Both the position numbers and the translations under genes were made by a program. From contig NZ_JOEQ01000005.1 of assembly GCF_000721075.1 (NCBI RefSeq), forward strand, positions 1 to 64,000: DNA of 64,000 nt. Direction: 5' to 3'. Under the pieces are notes generated by a model, which saw only the letters and a list, made by a program, of their open reading frames with translations, ran no database searches and was not told the origin of the DNA. Below, piece by piece: positions 16,836 through 24,749 of the stretch. The number at the start of each line of letters is the position of its first letter. Position 1 is the stretch's first letter. This DNA comes from Streptosporangium amethystogenes. Its GTDB lineage: Bacteria; Actinomycetota; Actinomycetes; Streptosporangiales; Streptosporangiaceae.

Positions 16836-17690
16836 TCAGTCGGGCTGGGCGGCCGATGGGGTCGCCCGTGCTCCGTCGCGGGCCCGGCTGATCGCGGCGA
16901 CGGCGGCGTCCGGATCGTCGGCATAGCAGCGGAGGCGCCGGGCCGTGACGACGGCTCCCAGCGGGCGCACCGCGGTCACCGGCTCCGCCAACTCGACGAC
17001 CAGGTTCGTCTGGGACGACACCGCCAGCGAGAGCTCGTCGCCGGTCACCCGCAGGAGCCCCTCGTGGTTGTAGCGCCGGTCCACCCGTACCGACTCGACC
17101 AGCGCCATCGGCACCCGGAGGTCGAACAGGGCACCCCAGCGGAGCCTGAGCTCGTCCGGGGCGGCGACATGGGGCCGGACGATGCCGGCGGCCGTCATCG
17201 CCAGCATCGTGACCACGGCGTACACGTCCAGGACCAGCACGATCGCGTGGACGACGGGCCAGGACAGCAGGATGGCCAGCACCACCGTCTCGATCACGCA
17301 CACCACGGTCAGGATGATCATCATGGGGGTCTGCTCGCGGGCGTAGCCGATCGCGACGGCGTCGCCGCGGACCCCCTGCCGCCACCCGGCGACCAGGTAT
17401 CCGATGCTCGCCATGGCTCGCGCCTCATACGCCGTCAACCGCAGGATCGGCTCGGGAACCAGCTCCCGCAGCGCCGCCCCGGCCGCCTCGGCGGCCGTCA
17501 GGCCCGCCGACCGATGCCTCCGAAACGCCCCGGCCAGCAGGAACGCCTCCACTCCGACGAGAGTGGCGACGGCCACCTCGGCCGCCAGGATCACCGGCAT
17601 CGGAATGGGGACGCCCGCGACCAGGCACACCACCGTGGCCAGCTCCGCGGGGAGCACCGCGTAGGCGATCGTGCGGACCAGCCGCTTCAT
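16836..17690 (-). CDS. Four-TM membrane protein of unknown function
   Basis: 284 aa from the ATG at 17690 (MKRLVRTIAYAV). Two hydrophobic segments lie near the N-terminus (about 10-60: LATVVCLVAGVPIPMPVILA, then VATLVGVEAFLLAGA) and two more at about 140-190 (MMIILTVVCVIETVVLAILL, VVHAIVLVLDVYAVVTMLA). A soluble C-terminal domain with alternating strands (LRVTGDELSLAVSSQTNLVV) follows. No family recognised. It begins 49 nt after the MerR gene on the same strand, so it is a plausible target or operon mate of that regulator. Confidence 0.65.
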   Translation of the reverse strand: MKRLVRTIAYAVLPAELATVVCLVAGVPIPMPVILAAEVAVATLVGVEAFLLAGAFRRHRSAGLTAAEAAGAALRELVPEPILRLTAYEARAMASIGYLVAGWRQGVRGDAVAIGYAREQTPMMIILTVVCVIETVVLAILLSWPVVHAIVLVLDVYAVVTMLAMTAAGIVRPHVAAPDELRLRWGALFDLRVPMALVESVRVDRRYNHEGLLRVTGDELSLAVSSQTNLVVELAEPVTAVRPLGAVVTARRLRCYADDPDAAVAAISRARDGARATPSAAQPD

Positions 17691-17739
17691 CTGAATACCC
17701 CCAGCGTGGAGACCCCGGGCTTCAGCCGTGGGGAGGAAG

Positions 17740-18522
17740 TCATGACAGCCGTTCGGTGAGCAGCCGCAGCGTCGTGCGTACGACCTCGGCCTGGGCCGAG
17801 GGAAGATCCGCCAGGAAGGCCGCACCGAGCGGGTCGGTGGAGGCACCCGGGAGATCGGGCCCAAGAAGGGCCAGCAGGTCGGCCGGGATGTGGTCGGTGA
17901 ACTCGGCGGCCAGCGAGGGGATCCGCGGATCGTCGGGGCTCGCCTCGGTCAGCTCGCCGAGCCTGCGGTAGAGCTCGTAGGAGCGGGCCACGGCGTCGGG
18001 GTCGGCGGCCATCGGCCGCATGGCGGCGAACAGCCGCTCCCGATCCTCGGGAGTGGCTGCCGTGTCCATCAGCGCGAGCAGTTCGCGGTCCCAGGCCGCC
18101 AGCGCGGGTTCCGGCAGCTCGGCCGCCGAGGTCGACATCGCGCCGAACAACCCGACCAGCCCGGGGGAGACCACGTCGTCGGGGGCGAGATCGGCGCCGG
18201 AGGCCTTTTCCAGCAGCACCGCCAGCCGGGACCGGCGCTCCTGGATCGCCCGCTCCTGGCGGGCGAGGTCGGCGTCCAGTTCGACGAGCACCTCGTGCAG
18301 GTCACGGCCTCGGTCGTCGGCCAGGACGTCGCGTACCTCCTCAAGGGCCAGACCGAGTTCGGTGAGCCGCCGTATCCGTGCCAGCTCGACCGCGTCCCGC
18401 AGGCCGTACACGCGGTAGCCGTTGGGCCGCCGCGGCGGTTCTGACAGCAGTCCCTGATGGTGGTAATGACGCACGGCGCGGGTGGTGATGCCGACCAGCG
18501 CCGCGACCTCTCCGATTCGCAT
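17740..18522 (-). CDS. MerR-family transcriptional regulator
   Basis: 260 aa. The N-terminal MerR winged helix is complete: MRIGEVAALVGITTRAVRHY, HHQGLLSEPPRRPNGYRVYG, then LARIRRLTELGLALEEV. A dimerisation coil spans about 80-120. A long helical C-terminal domain (about 130-260) without Cys suggests an organic ligand rather than a metal. ATG at 18522. The dyad TTGACG-TCG-CGTCAA lies 17-31 nt upstream, overlapping the likely -35; the presumed -10 (TAATAC/TACAGG) abuts the start codon, so the mRNA may be leaderless. It is followed by the membrane-protein gene. Confidence 0.85.
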   Translation of the reverse strand: MRIGEVAALVGITTRAVRHYHHQGLLSEPPRRPNGYRVYGLRDAVELARIRRLTELGLALEEVRDVLADDRGRDLHEVLVELDADLARQERAIQERRSRLAVLLEKASGADLAPDDVVSPGLVGLFGAMSTSAAELPEPALAAWDRELLALMDTAATPEDRERLFAAMRPMAADPDAVARSYELYRRLGELTEASPDDPRIPSLAAEFTDHIPADLLALLGPDLPGASTDPLGAAFLADLPSAQAEVVRTTLRLLTERLS

Positions 18523-18538
18523 GCCTGTATTACAGACG

Positions 18539-18553
18539 TTGACGTCGCGTCAA
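18539..18553 (-). promoter_or_regulatory. MerR operator / leaderless promoter candidate
   Basis: TTGACG-TCG-CGTCAA is a perfect inverted repeat with 6-bp arms. On the minus strand TTGACG can act as -35, with TACAGG 18 nt further and ending one base from the ATG. Long-spacer promoters with a dyad are typical MerR targets. Confidence 0.45.
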
Positions 18554-18627
18554 GGTCAAGCTCCTCCCTGACCTCGACCTATGATCACAGCAGCTGAGTT
18601 CCGCGGCGGTCGCCCGCTGTCCGAAGG

Positions 18628-19017
18628 TCACCGCCGGGCTGTGGCGTCGTAGCGGCGGCGGGCCTGCTCGATGTGGTCCAGATGCCGGCGGGTCCAGCCG
18701 CAGATGCCGTTGACGGTGTCCCGCAGTTCCCGGCCCGCGGCGGTCAGGGTGTACTCCACGCGCGGGGGAACCGTCGGGTGGACCACCCGGTCCACGAGCC
18801 CGTCGCGTTCCAGTCCGCGCAACGTCTGGGTCAGCATCTTGTGGCTGATGCCCTCGATCTCGGTGCGCAGCTCGGTGAAGCGCAACGTGCGCTCGCCCAT
18901 CACGTTGACGATCAGCAGGGCCCACTTGTTGGCGATCCCGATGAAGATCTCGCGTGCCAGCGAGTCGGCACGGGTCAGGTCCGCCCGGTGCGGCACGGGG
19001 CTGAGCTGCTCGGTCAC
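18628..19017 (-). CDS. HxlR-family transcriptional regulator
   Basis: 129 aa winged-helix protein with the HxlR signature: NKWALLIVNVMGERTLRFTEL, EGISHKMLTQTLRGLERDGL, VDRVVHPTVPPRVEYTLTAAG. The GTG at 19017 is preferred because AAGGGAGG lies 9 nt upstream; an ATG 17 codons further up has no ribosome site. Divergent from a VOC-family gene 118 nt away, with a large concentric palindrome between them. Such pairs usually sense electrophiles or small ligands that the VOC enzyme handles. Confidence 0.85.
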   Translation of the reverse strand: MTEQLSPVPHRADLTRADSLAREIFIGIANKWALLIVNVMGERTLRFTELRTEIEGISHKMLTQTLRGLERDGLVDRVVHPTVPPRVEYTLTAAGRELRDTVNGICGWTRRHLDHIEQARRRYDATARR

Positions 19018-19063
19018 CGCGAGGTGCCTCCCTTTCCGGAAAGTGCGTTCTTCCACGTCAACG

Positions 19064-19104
19064 CACACTCTTCTACGGTTACCGGGTAACTACAAGAGAG
19101 TGTG
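19064..19104. promoter_or_regulatory. Concentric palindrome in HxlR/VOC divergent promoter
   Basis: Outer arms CACACTCT (19064-19071) and AGAGTGTG (19097-19104) and inner arms GTTACC (19078) and GGTAAC (19085) are all perfect and share the same centre at 19084. The half-sites also match partly in between. This is a strong candidate operator for the HxlR regulator, controlling both genes. Confidence 0.65.
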
Positions 19105-19135
19105 GCCGGAAGGCACGCCGACCGGGAGAGGTCCC

Positions 19136-19513
19136 ATGACGATCCTGAAGACCTATGGCCGCCTGTGGGCCGACGACCTCGACCGGGCGCTGCCCCTGTT
19201 GCGGGAGATGGTCGGGGCCGAACCCGACCTGCGGTTCGCCTTCGACGGCGTCGAGCTGGCCGCCATCGGCGACCTCCTCATCGTGGCCGGACCGCAGCAG
19301 GAGCGAGCGAGGTACGCCCATGCCTCGGCGACCGTCATCGTCTCCGACCTCGATGAGCAGGTCCGCGCCCTGGAGGCGCACGGTGCCGAGATCACCACCG
19401 CGATGAGCACGAGCCCCACCGGACGGTTCCTCTACGCCCGGCACGCCGGCGGGCCGGAGGTGGAGTACGTCGAGTGGGTACCCGAACTGGTCGAGCGGAT
19501 CATCGGGAGCTGA
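19136..19513 (+). CDS. VOC-family (glyoxalase/dioxygenase-like) protein
   Basis: 125 aa with the paired beta-alpha-beta-beta-beta motifs of vicinal-oxygen-chelate proteins: KTYGRLWADDLDRALPLLRE, then ASATVIVSDLDEQVRALEAHGAEI, ending FLYARHAGGPEVEYVEWVPE. The terminal GGPEVEY(V)E holds a plausible metal-ligand Glu. Members bind or modify small molecules, including antibiotics. ATG at 19136 behind GGGAGAGG. Divergent from hxlR. Substrate unknown. Confidence 0.75.
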   Translation: MTILKTYGRLWADDLDRALPLLREMVGAEPDLRFAFDGVELAAIGDLLIVAGPQQERARYAHASATVIVSDLDEQVRALEAHGAEITTAMSTSPTGRFLYARHAGGPEVEYVEWVPELVERIIGS

Positions 19514-19703
19514 GCCCGGCGTGCCGCGTACGACGCGCTGAGCGGTCCGAGCGGTGAGCGCCTACTGGCGCCGGGGCAGGTCCGGCTGACCGGGAAGGAC
19601 GAGGCGGGCGCCACGTGGTCACGGAAGCGGAGCCGAGCTGTCGCACCTTGAGGAGGTGTTCGGCTGCTACATGTTCCGGGTCACCGCACCGTCGTGACAC
19701 CGG

Positions 19704-19734
19704 CCTCGCGGGGCAGGGGGCCTGCCCCGCGAGG
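19704..19734. terminator. Bidirectional hairpin terminator
   Basis: CCTCGCGGGGCAGG and CCTGCCCCGCGAGG form a perfect 14-bp stem with a 3-nt loop between convergent genes (VOC on plus, glycosyltransferase on minus). No U-tract, as is common in high-GC actinomycetes. Confidence 0.75.
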
Positions 19735-19742
19735 ACGAGGGC

Positions 19743-20918
19743 TCAGCTCAGGAACGACTCCACCGCTTGCGCGGCGCGGTCGACGCCGCCGTCAGCCCGT
19801 ACGGTCGCACGGATCTCCGCCAGGCGGGCGGCCACCTCCGCCGATCCCGCGACCTCCTCGACCGTGGAGCGCAAGGTCGCCGACGTGACCTCCTCGGTGG
19901 GCAGATGCTTTCCGACACCGAGTTGTTCGAGCATGGCCGCGTTGCCGAACTGGTCCACGGCCTGGGGGATCGCCACGGTCGGCACGCCGAACCACAGCGA
20001 CTCGACGCATCCGCCCATTCCCGCGTGGGTGATGAACGCCGAGGCCTCGGCCAGTACGGCCAGCTGCGGCACGGTGCGGTGCACCTCGAAGCCGTCCGGG
20101 AGCGGACCGAGATCCGCAGGGTCGACACATCCGCCCACCGCGAGTACCACGTGCCAGTCCGAACCGGCGAAACCTTCGAGACACGCCCGGTAGATGTCGA
20201 GCCTGTCGTTGTAGGTGGTGCCGAACGAGACGAGCAGCACCCGTCTGTCATCGCCGGGCGGCGTCCAACCGGTCTCCGCCAGCCGCCGGGGAGAAAGGCA
20301 CGGCCCCACGAACCGGACGTTCGACGGCACCCGGTCGGCGTTGGGCTGCATCACGCGCGGGATCAGGGAGAGGGCGCGGTCAGGGCGTGACTGCCAGTCC
20401 CAGGCGTCCCGCTCGATGCCGTTGTCGCGGAGCCAGGCGGTGAGCGCCGTGTAGTAGCGCTCGCCCGACTCCGATGTCCGCATCGCGTCGACGTATTCGG
20501 CCAGATCCTGCTCGTAGCCGTCCCACGCGACGAGCGTGGGGGAAAGCTGCACGGCGGGGATGCCGTACCGCACGGCCAGCACGGGTGCGGGCAGCCCGCC
20601 GATGTCATAGAGCAGGAGGTCGGGTCGGTCGTTGTCGTAGCGGTCGATGAGGTGCGGCAGCACCGCGATCGCCTCGTCGAGGAAGACGTGCATGGCCGAA
20701 GCCGGATCGTCCGGCCAGTCGGCCTCGCTGGTCGGGAGCAGCGAGGGGTGGGCGACGATTTCGGCGCCGGTGGGCTCCACCAGCCCGGTCAGGGCCTCAC
20801 CGACCGCGTAGCTCACCCGGTATCCACGGGATACGAGTTCGGTGATGACGGCCAGTGAGGGATAGATGTGACTCGGCGCAGTGCAGCCGATCATGGCGAT
20901 GTGTTCGCGCGTACGCAT
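19743..20918 (-). CDS. Macrolide-family (MGT/OleD-type) GT-B glycosyltransferase
   Basis: 391 aa. The N-terminal acceptor domain begins HIAMIGCTAPSHIYPSLAVI (GxxxHxxP pattern), with the acceptor-side LSPTLVAWDGY near 150. The C-terminal nucleotide-sugar site has FGTTYNDRLDIYRACLEGF and the donor motif ITHAGMGGCVESLWFGVPTV then IPQAVDQFGNA (HxGxxxxxE...P...DQ). Relatives glucosylate and inactivate macrolides or modify other natural products in the cytoplasm. ATG start at 20918. It stands alone, terminated by the hairpin at 19704-19734. Resistance or detoxification is inferred. Confidence 0.82.
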   Translation of the reverse strand: MRTREHIAMIGCTAPSHIYPSLAVITELVSRGYRVSYAVGEALTGLVEPTGAEIVAHPSLLPTSEADWPDDPASAMHVFLDEAIAVLPHLIDRYDNDRPDLLLYDIGGLPAPVLAVRYGIPAVQLSPTLVAWDGYEQDLAEYVDAMRTSESGERYYTALTAWLRDNGIERDAWDWQSRPDRALSLIPRVMQPNADRVPSNVRFVGPCLSPRRLAETGWTPPGDDRRVLLVSFGTTYNDRLDIYRACLEGFAGSDWHVVLAVGGCVDPADLGPLPDGFEVHRTVPQLAVLAEASAFITHAGMGGCVESLWFGVPTVAIPQAVDQFGNAAMLEQLGVGKHLPTEEVTSATLRSTVEEVAGSAEVAARLAEIRATVRADGGVDRAAQAVESFLS

Positions 20919-21261
20919 GATGTCCTGTCGGTTCTCGAACGAGGTGTTCCGACGGCGCGCAGGAGAAGACCCGAAGGACAGGGTCGCTCAAAGGGGGCCG
21001 CCCGATGGCGGGCAGGCCCGGCGGTCGCGCCGTGTCAGGCTGAGCGCAGGCGAATGAAATAGATCACGCGCGAGAGCCTAACCTACCCGCCCACCTCGCC
21101 CAACCGAATTATTGCCGCGGCTTGTGCCTACGACGACTTCTTCTGGCAGTGAACAAGAGGTCGTCACGCCTGTCGCATAGATGGTCGCCCCTGGCGAAGC
21201 CTCTCGATCTCAGTCGCAAAGTCTCCACAAGCACTTTAACGCCATGCTGGAGTACATGATC
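20919..21261. other. Intergenic stretch, upstream of glycosyltransferase
   Basis: Holds the promoter region of the minus-strand glycosyltransferase and sequence before the DUF6194 fragment. No coding, RNA or repeat feature is recognised. Confidence 0.35.
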
Positions 21262-21650
21262 ATGGACGAGATCATCAGCTTCGTCGACGGCGTCTTGACT
21301 CTCAGGCCGGCACCCGGCGACGGCTCGCCGGAGGTCAGCTGGGGCGACACGTTCTTCTACTACGCACCCGATGGCGTCACCTCGGCAACGCCCCAGCCCT
21401 TCGCCATGGTCGTGACCAAGAACTTCTCGCCAAGGTACAGGGACACCGCCTTGCCGAGATCCGCCACAGCCGCGGGATGACCCAACAGGACATCGCGCAG
21501 CGCATGGGGGTCACCAAGGGCCGTATTTCGCAGATTGAGCAAGGCAAGATCTCTGGGCAGGATGTTCTCGCCCGGTACGCCACCGCCTTGGGCGGTCGGC
21601 TCCATCAGTCGATCTACTTCGACGACGGTGACATCGCTGCCATCGCCTAA
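21262..21650 (+). pseudogene. Chimera of DUF6194 start and HigA-like XRE antitoxin end
   Basis: From the ATG at 21262 the frame reads MDEIISFVDGVLTLRPAPGD, SPEVSWGDTFFYYAPDG and PFAMVVTKNF, the opening of DUF6194 proteins (usually about 150 aa). At about 21415 homology ends. In another frame from 21420 to the TAA at 21650 runs ELLAKVQGHRLAEIRHSRGM, TQQDIAQRMGVTKGRISQIE and a C-terminal LGGRLHQSIYFDDGD, the helix-turn-helix and tail of a HigA-type antitoxin lacking its own start. The two gene halves were joined by a deletion. An ATG at 21477 could start a 57 aa HTH peptide. Confidence 0.6.
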
Positions 21651-21773
21651 CACCGTTCGCCGGTTCTCAGGTGTTTGTCGGTGAGGATCGGCGAGCCACC
21701 TCGTTTTGGCTAATCCCGGGGGACCTGACCCGGCGAACGTTCGCGGTCGGGGCGCCGGTCGGTGGGGTGTGGG

Positions 21774-22082
21774 TTAGTTGTTGCCGCTTGGTGGTGAGTA
21801 CTGGAGCTCGGCGTCGTTGATCTGGACCAGCAGGTCTTGGACGTTTCTGGCTTCGATGGGTCCGGAGGCGTTGGCGTCCCAGGTGGGGAAGGCCCAGTAG
21901 CGGCGGGCCCAGTGGCGCCAGAGGATGACCCATCCCGGATGGCGGGCTTCCAGGTCGCGGGCCAGTTCGGTGGCGTTGTCCGCGCTCGCCGCGGGTGGGT
22001 CGGTACGGGCAGGGTCTGCGCCGCGACGGCGGCGGCCTTTGGGGCGGAGGGGTTCGTTTGCCGGTGTGACCATGGGAACCAT
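21774..22082 (-). CDS. Small hypothetical protein, Trp-rich
   Basis: 102 aa from the ATG at 22082 (another ATG at 22073). A basic, Pro-rich N-terminus (PLRPKGRRRRGADPARTDPP) leads to LARDLEARHPGWVILWRHWA and RRYWAFPTWDANASGPIEAR, a tryptophan-rich module common in actinomycete proteins encoded beside anti-sigma-like ATPases and XRE/DUF397 pairs. Function unknown. A long stem-loop lies between its start and the upstream gene. Confidence 0.6.
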   Translation of the reverse strand: MVPMVTPANEPLRPKGRRRRGADPARTDPPAASADNATELARDLEARHPGWVILWRHWARRYWAFPTWDANASGPIEARNVQDLLVQINDAELQYSPPSGNN

Positions 22083-22112
22083 CGCTTTCTGCCACGTCAC
22101 CGTGGGGTGGGG

Positions 22113-22164
22113 AGGCCGGCGTCCCGGACGAGGGGGGACCAGATCCGGGAACGCCGGCCTTTTT
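22113..22164 (+). terminator. Long stem-loop with T-tract
   Basis: AGGCCGGCGTCCCGGA pairs with TCCGGGAACGCCGGCCT (one bulged A) around a 15-nt loop, followed by TTTTT on the plus strand. It resembles an intrinsic terminator, yet no plus-strand gene precedes it. On the minus strand it separates the ATPase gene from the Trp-rich gene and may act as a partial terminator. Confidence 0.55.
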
Positions 22165-22263
22165 GTACGGTCCACGCCCGGCACGGGGGAGCCGTAGGCG
22201 TGGACCGGCTCCGGGGTCGGCGGGGATCGGGGGGCGATCCCGGCTGCCCGGAGGTCTAAGAGG

Positions 22264-22763
22264 TCAGGGCCGGTGCCGCTGAGTCGGCAGGTCGAACCAG
22301 ACGCCGGTGCCGAGCTGGCCGGTGCCGCACAGGCGGGTCCACTGGGTGCCGCAGTGGCCGTGGGTGAGTTCGGTGACGATGCGCAGGCCCCGGCCGCCGA
22401 GTTCGAGGTCGTCGACGCGCTCAGGGATGGCCGGGGGCGGTGCAGGAGGTAGTCGATAAGGGTGGTTCCGGCTCCGGCATCGACGACCTCGGCGCGGACA
22501 GGCAGGCCGTGGTCGTGCAGGAGGCGGAGTTCGTAAGGGCCGGGGGCGTAGCGGGTGGCGTTGGTGACCAGTTCGGAGACCACGATCTCCAGCTCGTCGA
22601 GCACGTCGGTGGAGAGGGGCAGCTTGGCCAGCTGGTCGCGGAACAACTCCCGGGCCCGTCGAGCCGCGTTGCCGGGCGGTAGGCACCAGGCGGTCATCCG
22701 GAAGCGGTTCTGGGCCCTGCCGTACTCGCCGGGGTCCGGGACGGGAACGTGCTCGATGAGCAT
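22264..22763 (-). pseudogene. Frameshifted HATPase_c (RsbW-type anti-sigma/AbaA-like) protein
   Basis: The N-terminal frame (22763 to about 22440) reads MLIEHVPVPDPGEYGRAQNR, with the N-box in VVSELVTNATRYAPGPYEL and the G1 box VVDAGAGTTL. After a C-rich run near 22430-22440, homology passes to the neighbouring frame: PERVDDLELGGRGLRIVTEL (G2 box GGRGL) and CGTGQLGTGVWFDLP, ending at 22264. One base change in the C-run would restore about 165 aa. Intact versions are SpoIIAB/RsbW-like ATP-binding proteins encoded next to XRE/DUF5753 and DUF397 genes, as here. A sequencing error at the homopolymer is possible. Confidence 0.7.
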
Positions 22764-23098
22764 CGTTGCTCCTAACGGGTGGGACTGGGGGCAGTTCTGC
22801 GATCAGGTCGGCAGATGCTCGGCGGGCTCGCTTGTGTTTCGCCCCGGTGGGAAAGCGTGAGGTCAACGGCGGTGTCAGGACCGATGGCAGGCATGGGGAC
22901 GTCTCCAGGAAGGCGGACTGACAGGGCCAGCGGTCATGTCTTTCTGTGATTGCGCAAACACTCACTGCTGTCGCGCCTAGATGATGCAGTGCAAGCTGCC
23001 CTTGGGCAAGTCATTCCTAGAAGAAAGTCTTTCCTCAGGGGATGACGCTTCCCTACGCTGTTCCGAGCACTACGCTCCCCACGAGGAAGGAGGTGGCC
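22764..23098. other. Divergent promoter region
   Basis: Region between the anti-sigma-like ATPase (minus) and the XRE regulator (plus). A small GCCCTTGGGC dyad lies near 23000. No gene is seen. Confidence 0.35.
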
Positions 23099-23956
23099 AT
23101 GCCCGTCGAACCCACCCCGCGGCGCCGACGTCTGGGCGCAGAGCTCAGGCGCATCCGTGAAGCTCTCGGCTGGACTCAGGAAGAAGCGGCGAGTCGCCTC
23201 GGCTACCAGTCCCTCTCCACGGTCAGCAAGATCGAAAACGGGCTACAAGGATTGAAGATTCAGCAGCTTCCGCACTTCTTCGAGGTCTTCGGCATCACCG
23301 ACGCCGCTCTACGAGAAGAACTCCGCGACCTCGTACGCCGTGCCGGCGAAGCCGACTGGTGGCAACGTTACGAGGGCGTGGTCGATGACCCACTCGGCGA
23401 CTACCTTTCCCAGGTTGAAACCGCCAATGGCCTGTTCGTCTTCAACCCACTCGCCATCCACGGTCTGCTCCAGACCTTCGAGTACGCCCGAGCGGTGACC
23501 GAAGGAAGCAGGGTCTGGAAGACCCCCGAAGACATCGACCACTTCGTGGCCCTGCGACTGGAGCATCAGCGCACCATGCTGGAGCGTCGACCTCCGCTGA
23601 AGATCTGGACAGTGCTCCCCGAGGGCCTGCTGCGACAGGAAGTCGGCGGCCGATCCTGCATGCGTGCTCAGATCGAGCACCTGATCCACCTCGCCCGTAC
23701 CAACCCCACCGTCACCATCCAGGTCCTGCCGTTCTCCGCAGGAGCCCACGCGGGAATGGACGGCCCGTTCATGCTCATGTCCTTTCCTGCGGGCCGCGAT
23801 CTGGTGTGCGTCGAGTCCTTGCGCGCCTCCCTGCACTTGAACGAACCTGAGACCGTTGAGCTTTATCGCACGACCGGCGACCTGCTGAAGTCCGACGCAC
23901 TGTCACCGAAGGCCTCCCTCCCGCTTCTCACCACGATCGCCAAGGACCTCTCGTGA
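23099..23956 (+). CDS. XRE-family regulator with DUF5753 (Scr1/WhiJ-type)
   Basis: 285 aa. Helix-turn-helix at about residues 15-70 (LGAELRRIREALGWTQEEAA, SRLGYQSLSTVSKIENG). DUF5753 follows, with the marks INGLLQTFEYAR-type (here IHGLLQTFEYARAVTEG), WTVLPEGLLRQEVGG and QVLPFSAGAHAGMDGPF. ATG at 23099 behind AAGGAGGTG; the longer frame upstream lacks support. Overlaps the DUF397 gene by 4 nt. In Streptomyces such regulators act with DUF397/BldB-like small proteins and SpoIIAB-like ATPases in development and metabolism; here the ATPase lies divergently and is frameshifted. Confidence 0.88.
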   Translation: MPVEPTPRRRRLGAELRRIREALGWTQEEAASRLGYQSLSTVSKIENGLQGLKIQQLPHFFEVFGITDAALREELRDLVRRAGEADWWQRYEGVVDDPLGDYLSQVETANGLFVFNPLAIHGLLQTFEYARAVTEGSRVWKTPEDIDHFVALRLEHQRTMLERRPPLKIWTVLPEGLLRQEVGGRSCMRAQIEHLIHLARTNPTVTIQVLPFSAGAHAGMDGPFMLMSFPAGRDLVCVESLRASLHLNEPETVELYRTTGDLLKSDALSPKASLPLLTTIAKDLS

Positions 23957-24189
23957 ACAAGAACACCCTCCAGCCCGACTGGATCGAGACCCAGCTCCGC
24001 AACGTCCGCTGGCAGACCAGCAGCCTCAGCAGCGGCGGCACCAACTGCGTTCAGATCGCCTTCCTGGACGGAGGCATCGTGGCCCTGCGTGACTCCAAGA
24101 ACCCGGAGAAAGCCCCGCACCTGTTCACCGACGCCGAGTACGACGCCTTCACCGGCGGCATCGAACGCGGCGAACTCCGACGTCCCTGA
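23953..24189 (+). CDS. DUF397 protein (Scr2-type partner)
   Basis: 78 aa, GTG start overlapping the XRE stop (GTGA). DUF397 signature: VRWQTSSLSSGGTNCVQIAF (W-x-x-S-S...CV-x-V/I pattern), then GGIVALRDSKNPEKAPHLFT and a short C-terminal helix. These proteins bind the DUF5753 regulator and modulate it, in a toxin-antitoxin-like arrangement. Normal length for the family. Confidence 0.88.
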   Translation: MNKNTLQPDWIETQLRNVRWQTSSLSSGGTNCVQIAFLDGGIVALRDSKNPEKAPHLFTDAEYDAFTGGIERGELRRP

Positions 24190-24578
24190 ACTTGCGAGAT
24201 CATCTGGTTTGTAAAGACTGATTATTGCTACATACATCTCCGTGCCCGCCCAAGCGGGAGAGACCGAAGAGGCATAACGGATCGCGGTCGGAGCCGTCAT
24301 CGACCGGCACACCTTCCACAGCGTCAGCGTGATACCCCGTGCTTACGAATTCGGACTCCTGCTTGACCTGGTAGGTCAGACGGTACGTGAATGGCGAGAA
24401 GTGCACGTCGGCCTGTCGATCCCCGACGGCTTGATCCCGTCATCTTCCCTCGTACGAAAAACCTGACCATGTCTGAAGCCCGAGCCCCGCTGAAGGAGTA
24501 GGTCGCGGCCAGGAGGCTCATGCAGATCGTCACTCTTGACGACGACGAGGTACCGCTGGTCTGCAGCGTTTGGTACGG
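24190..24578. other. Degraded stretch without intact gene
   Basis: Short coding-like pieces in different frames and no start with a good ribosome site. It probably forms part of the debris around the AAA ATPase fragment. Confidence 0.35.
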
Positions 24579-24749
24579 GCGCATCCCCTGGTTGGTATCT
24601 TGGGTACGGACGCGTCGGGCAAGTCCAATGTCCTCGCAGCCCTGTGCAATATACGCGATGCCGTGCTCGACTCCTATGCGCGCTGGGTCTCATTCCGAGG
24701 TACTGAGTCGATCATAACTTCTGGGACTTTTGAGAAGACTAGAAGGTGA
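24579..24749 (+). pseudogene. N-terminal fragment of an AAA (AAA_21/OLD-like) ATPase
   Basis: One frame reads HPLVGILGTDASGKSNVLAA then LCNIRDAVLDSYARW before a stop at 24747-24749. This matches the Walker A neighbourhood of RecF/OLD-like AAA_21 ATPases, whose usual form is GANASGKSNLLDAL...DAVL.SY..W. The start, the coiled coil, the signature and Walker B are missing. Such ATPases often belong to phage-defence or abortive-infection loci. Confidence 0.6.
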
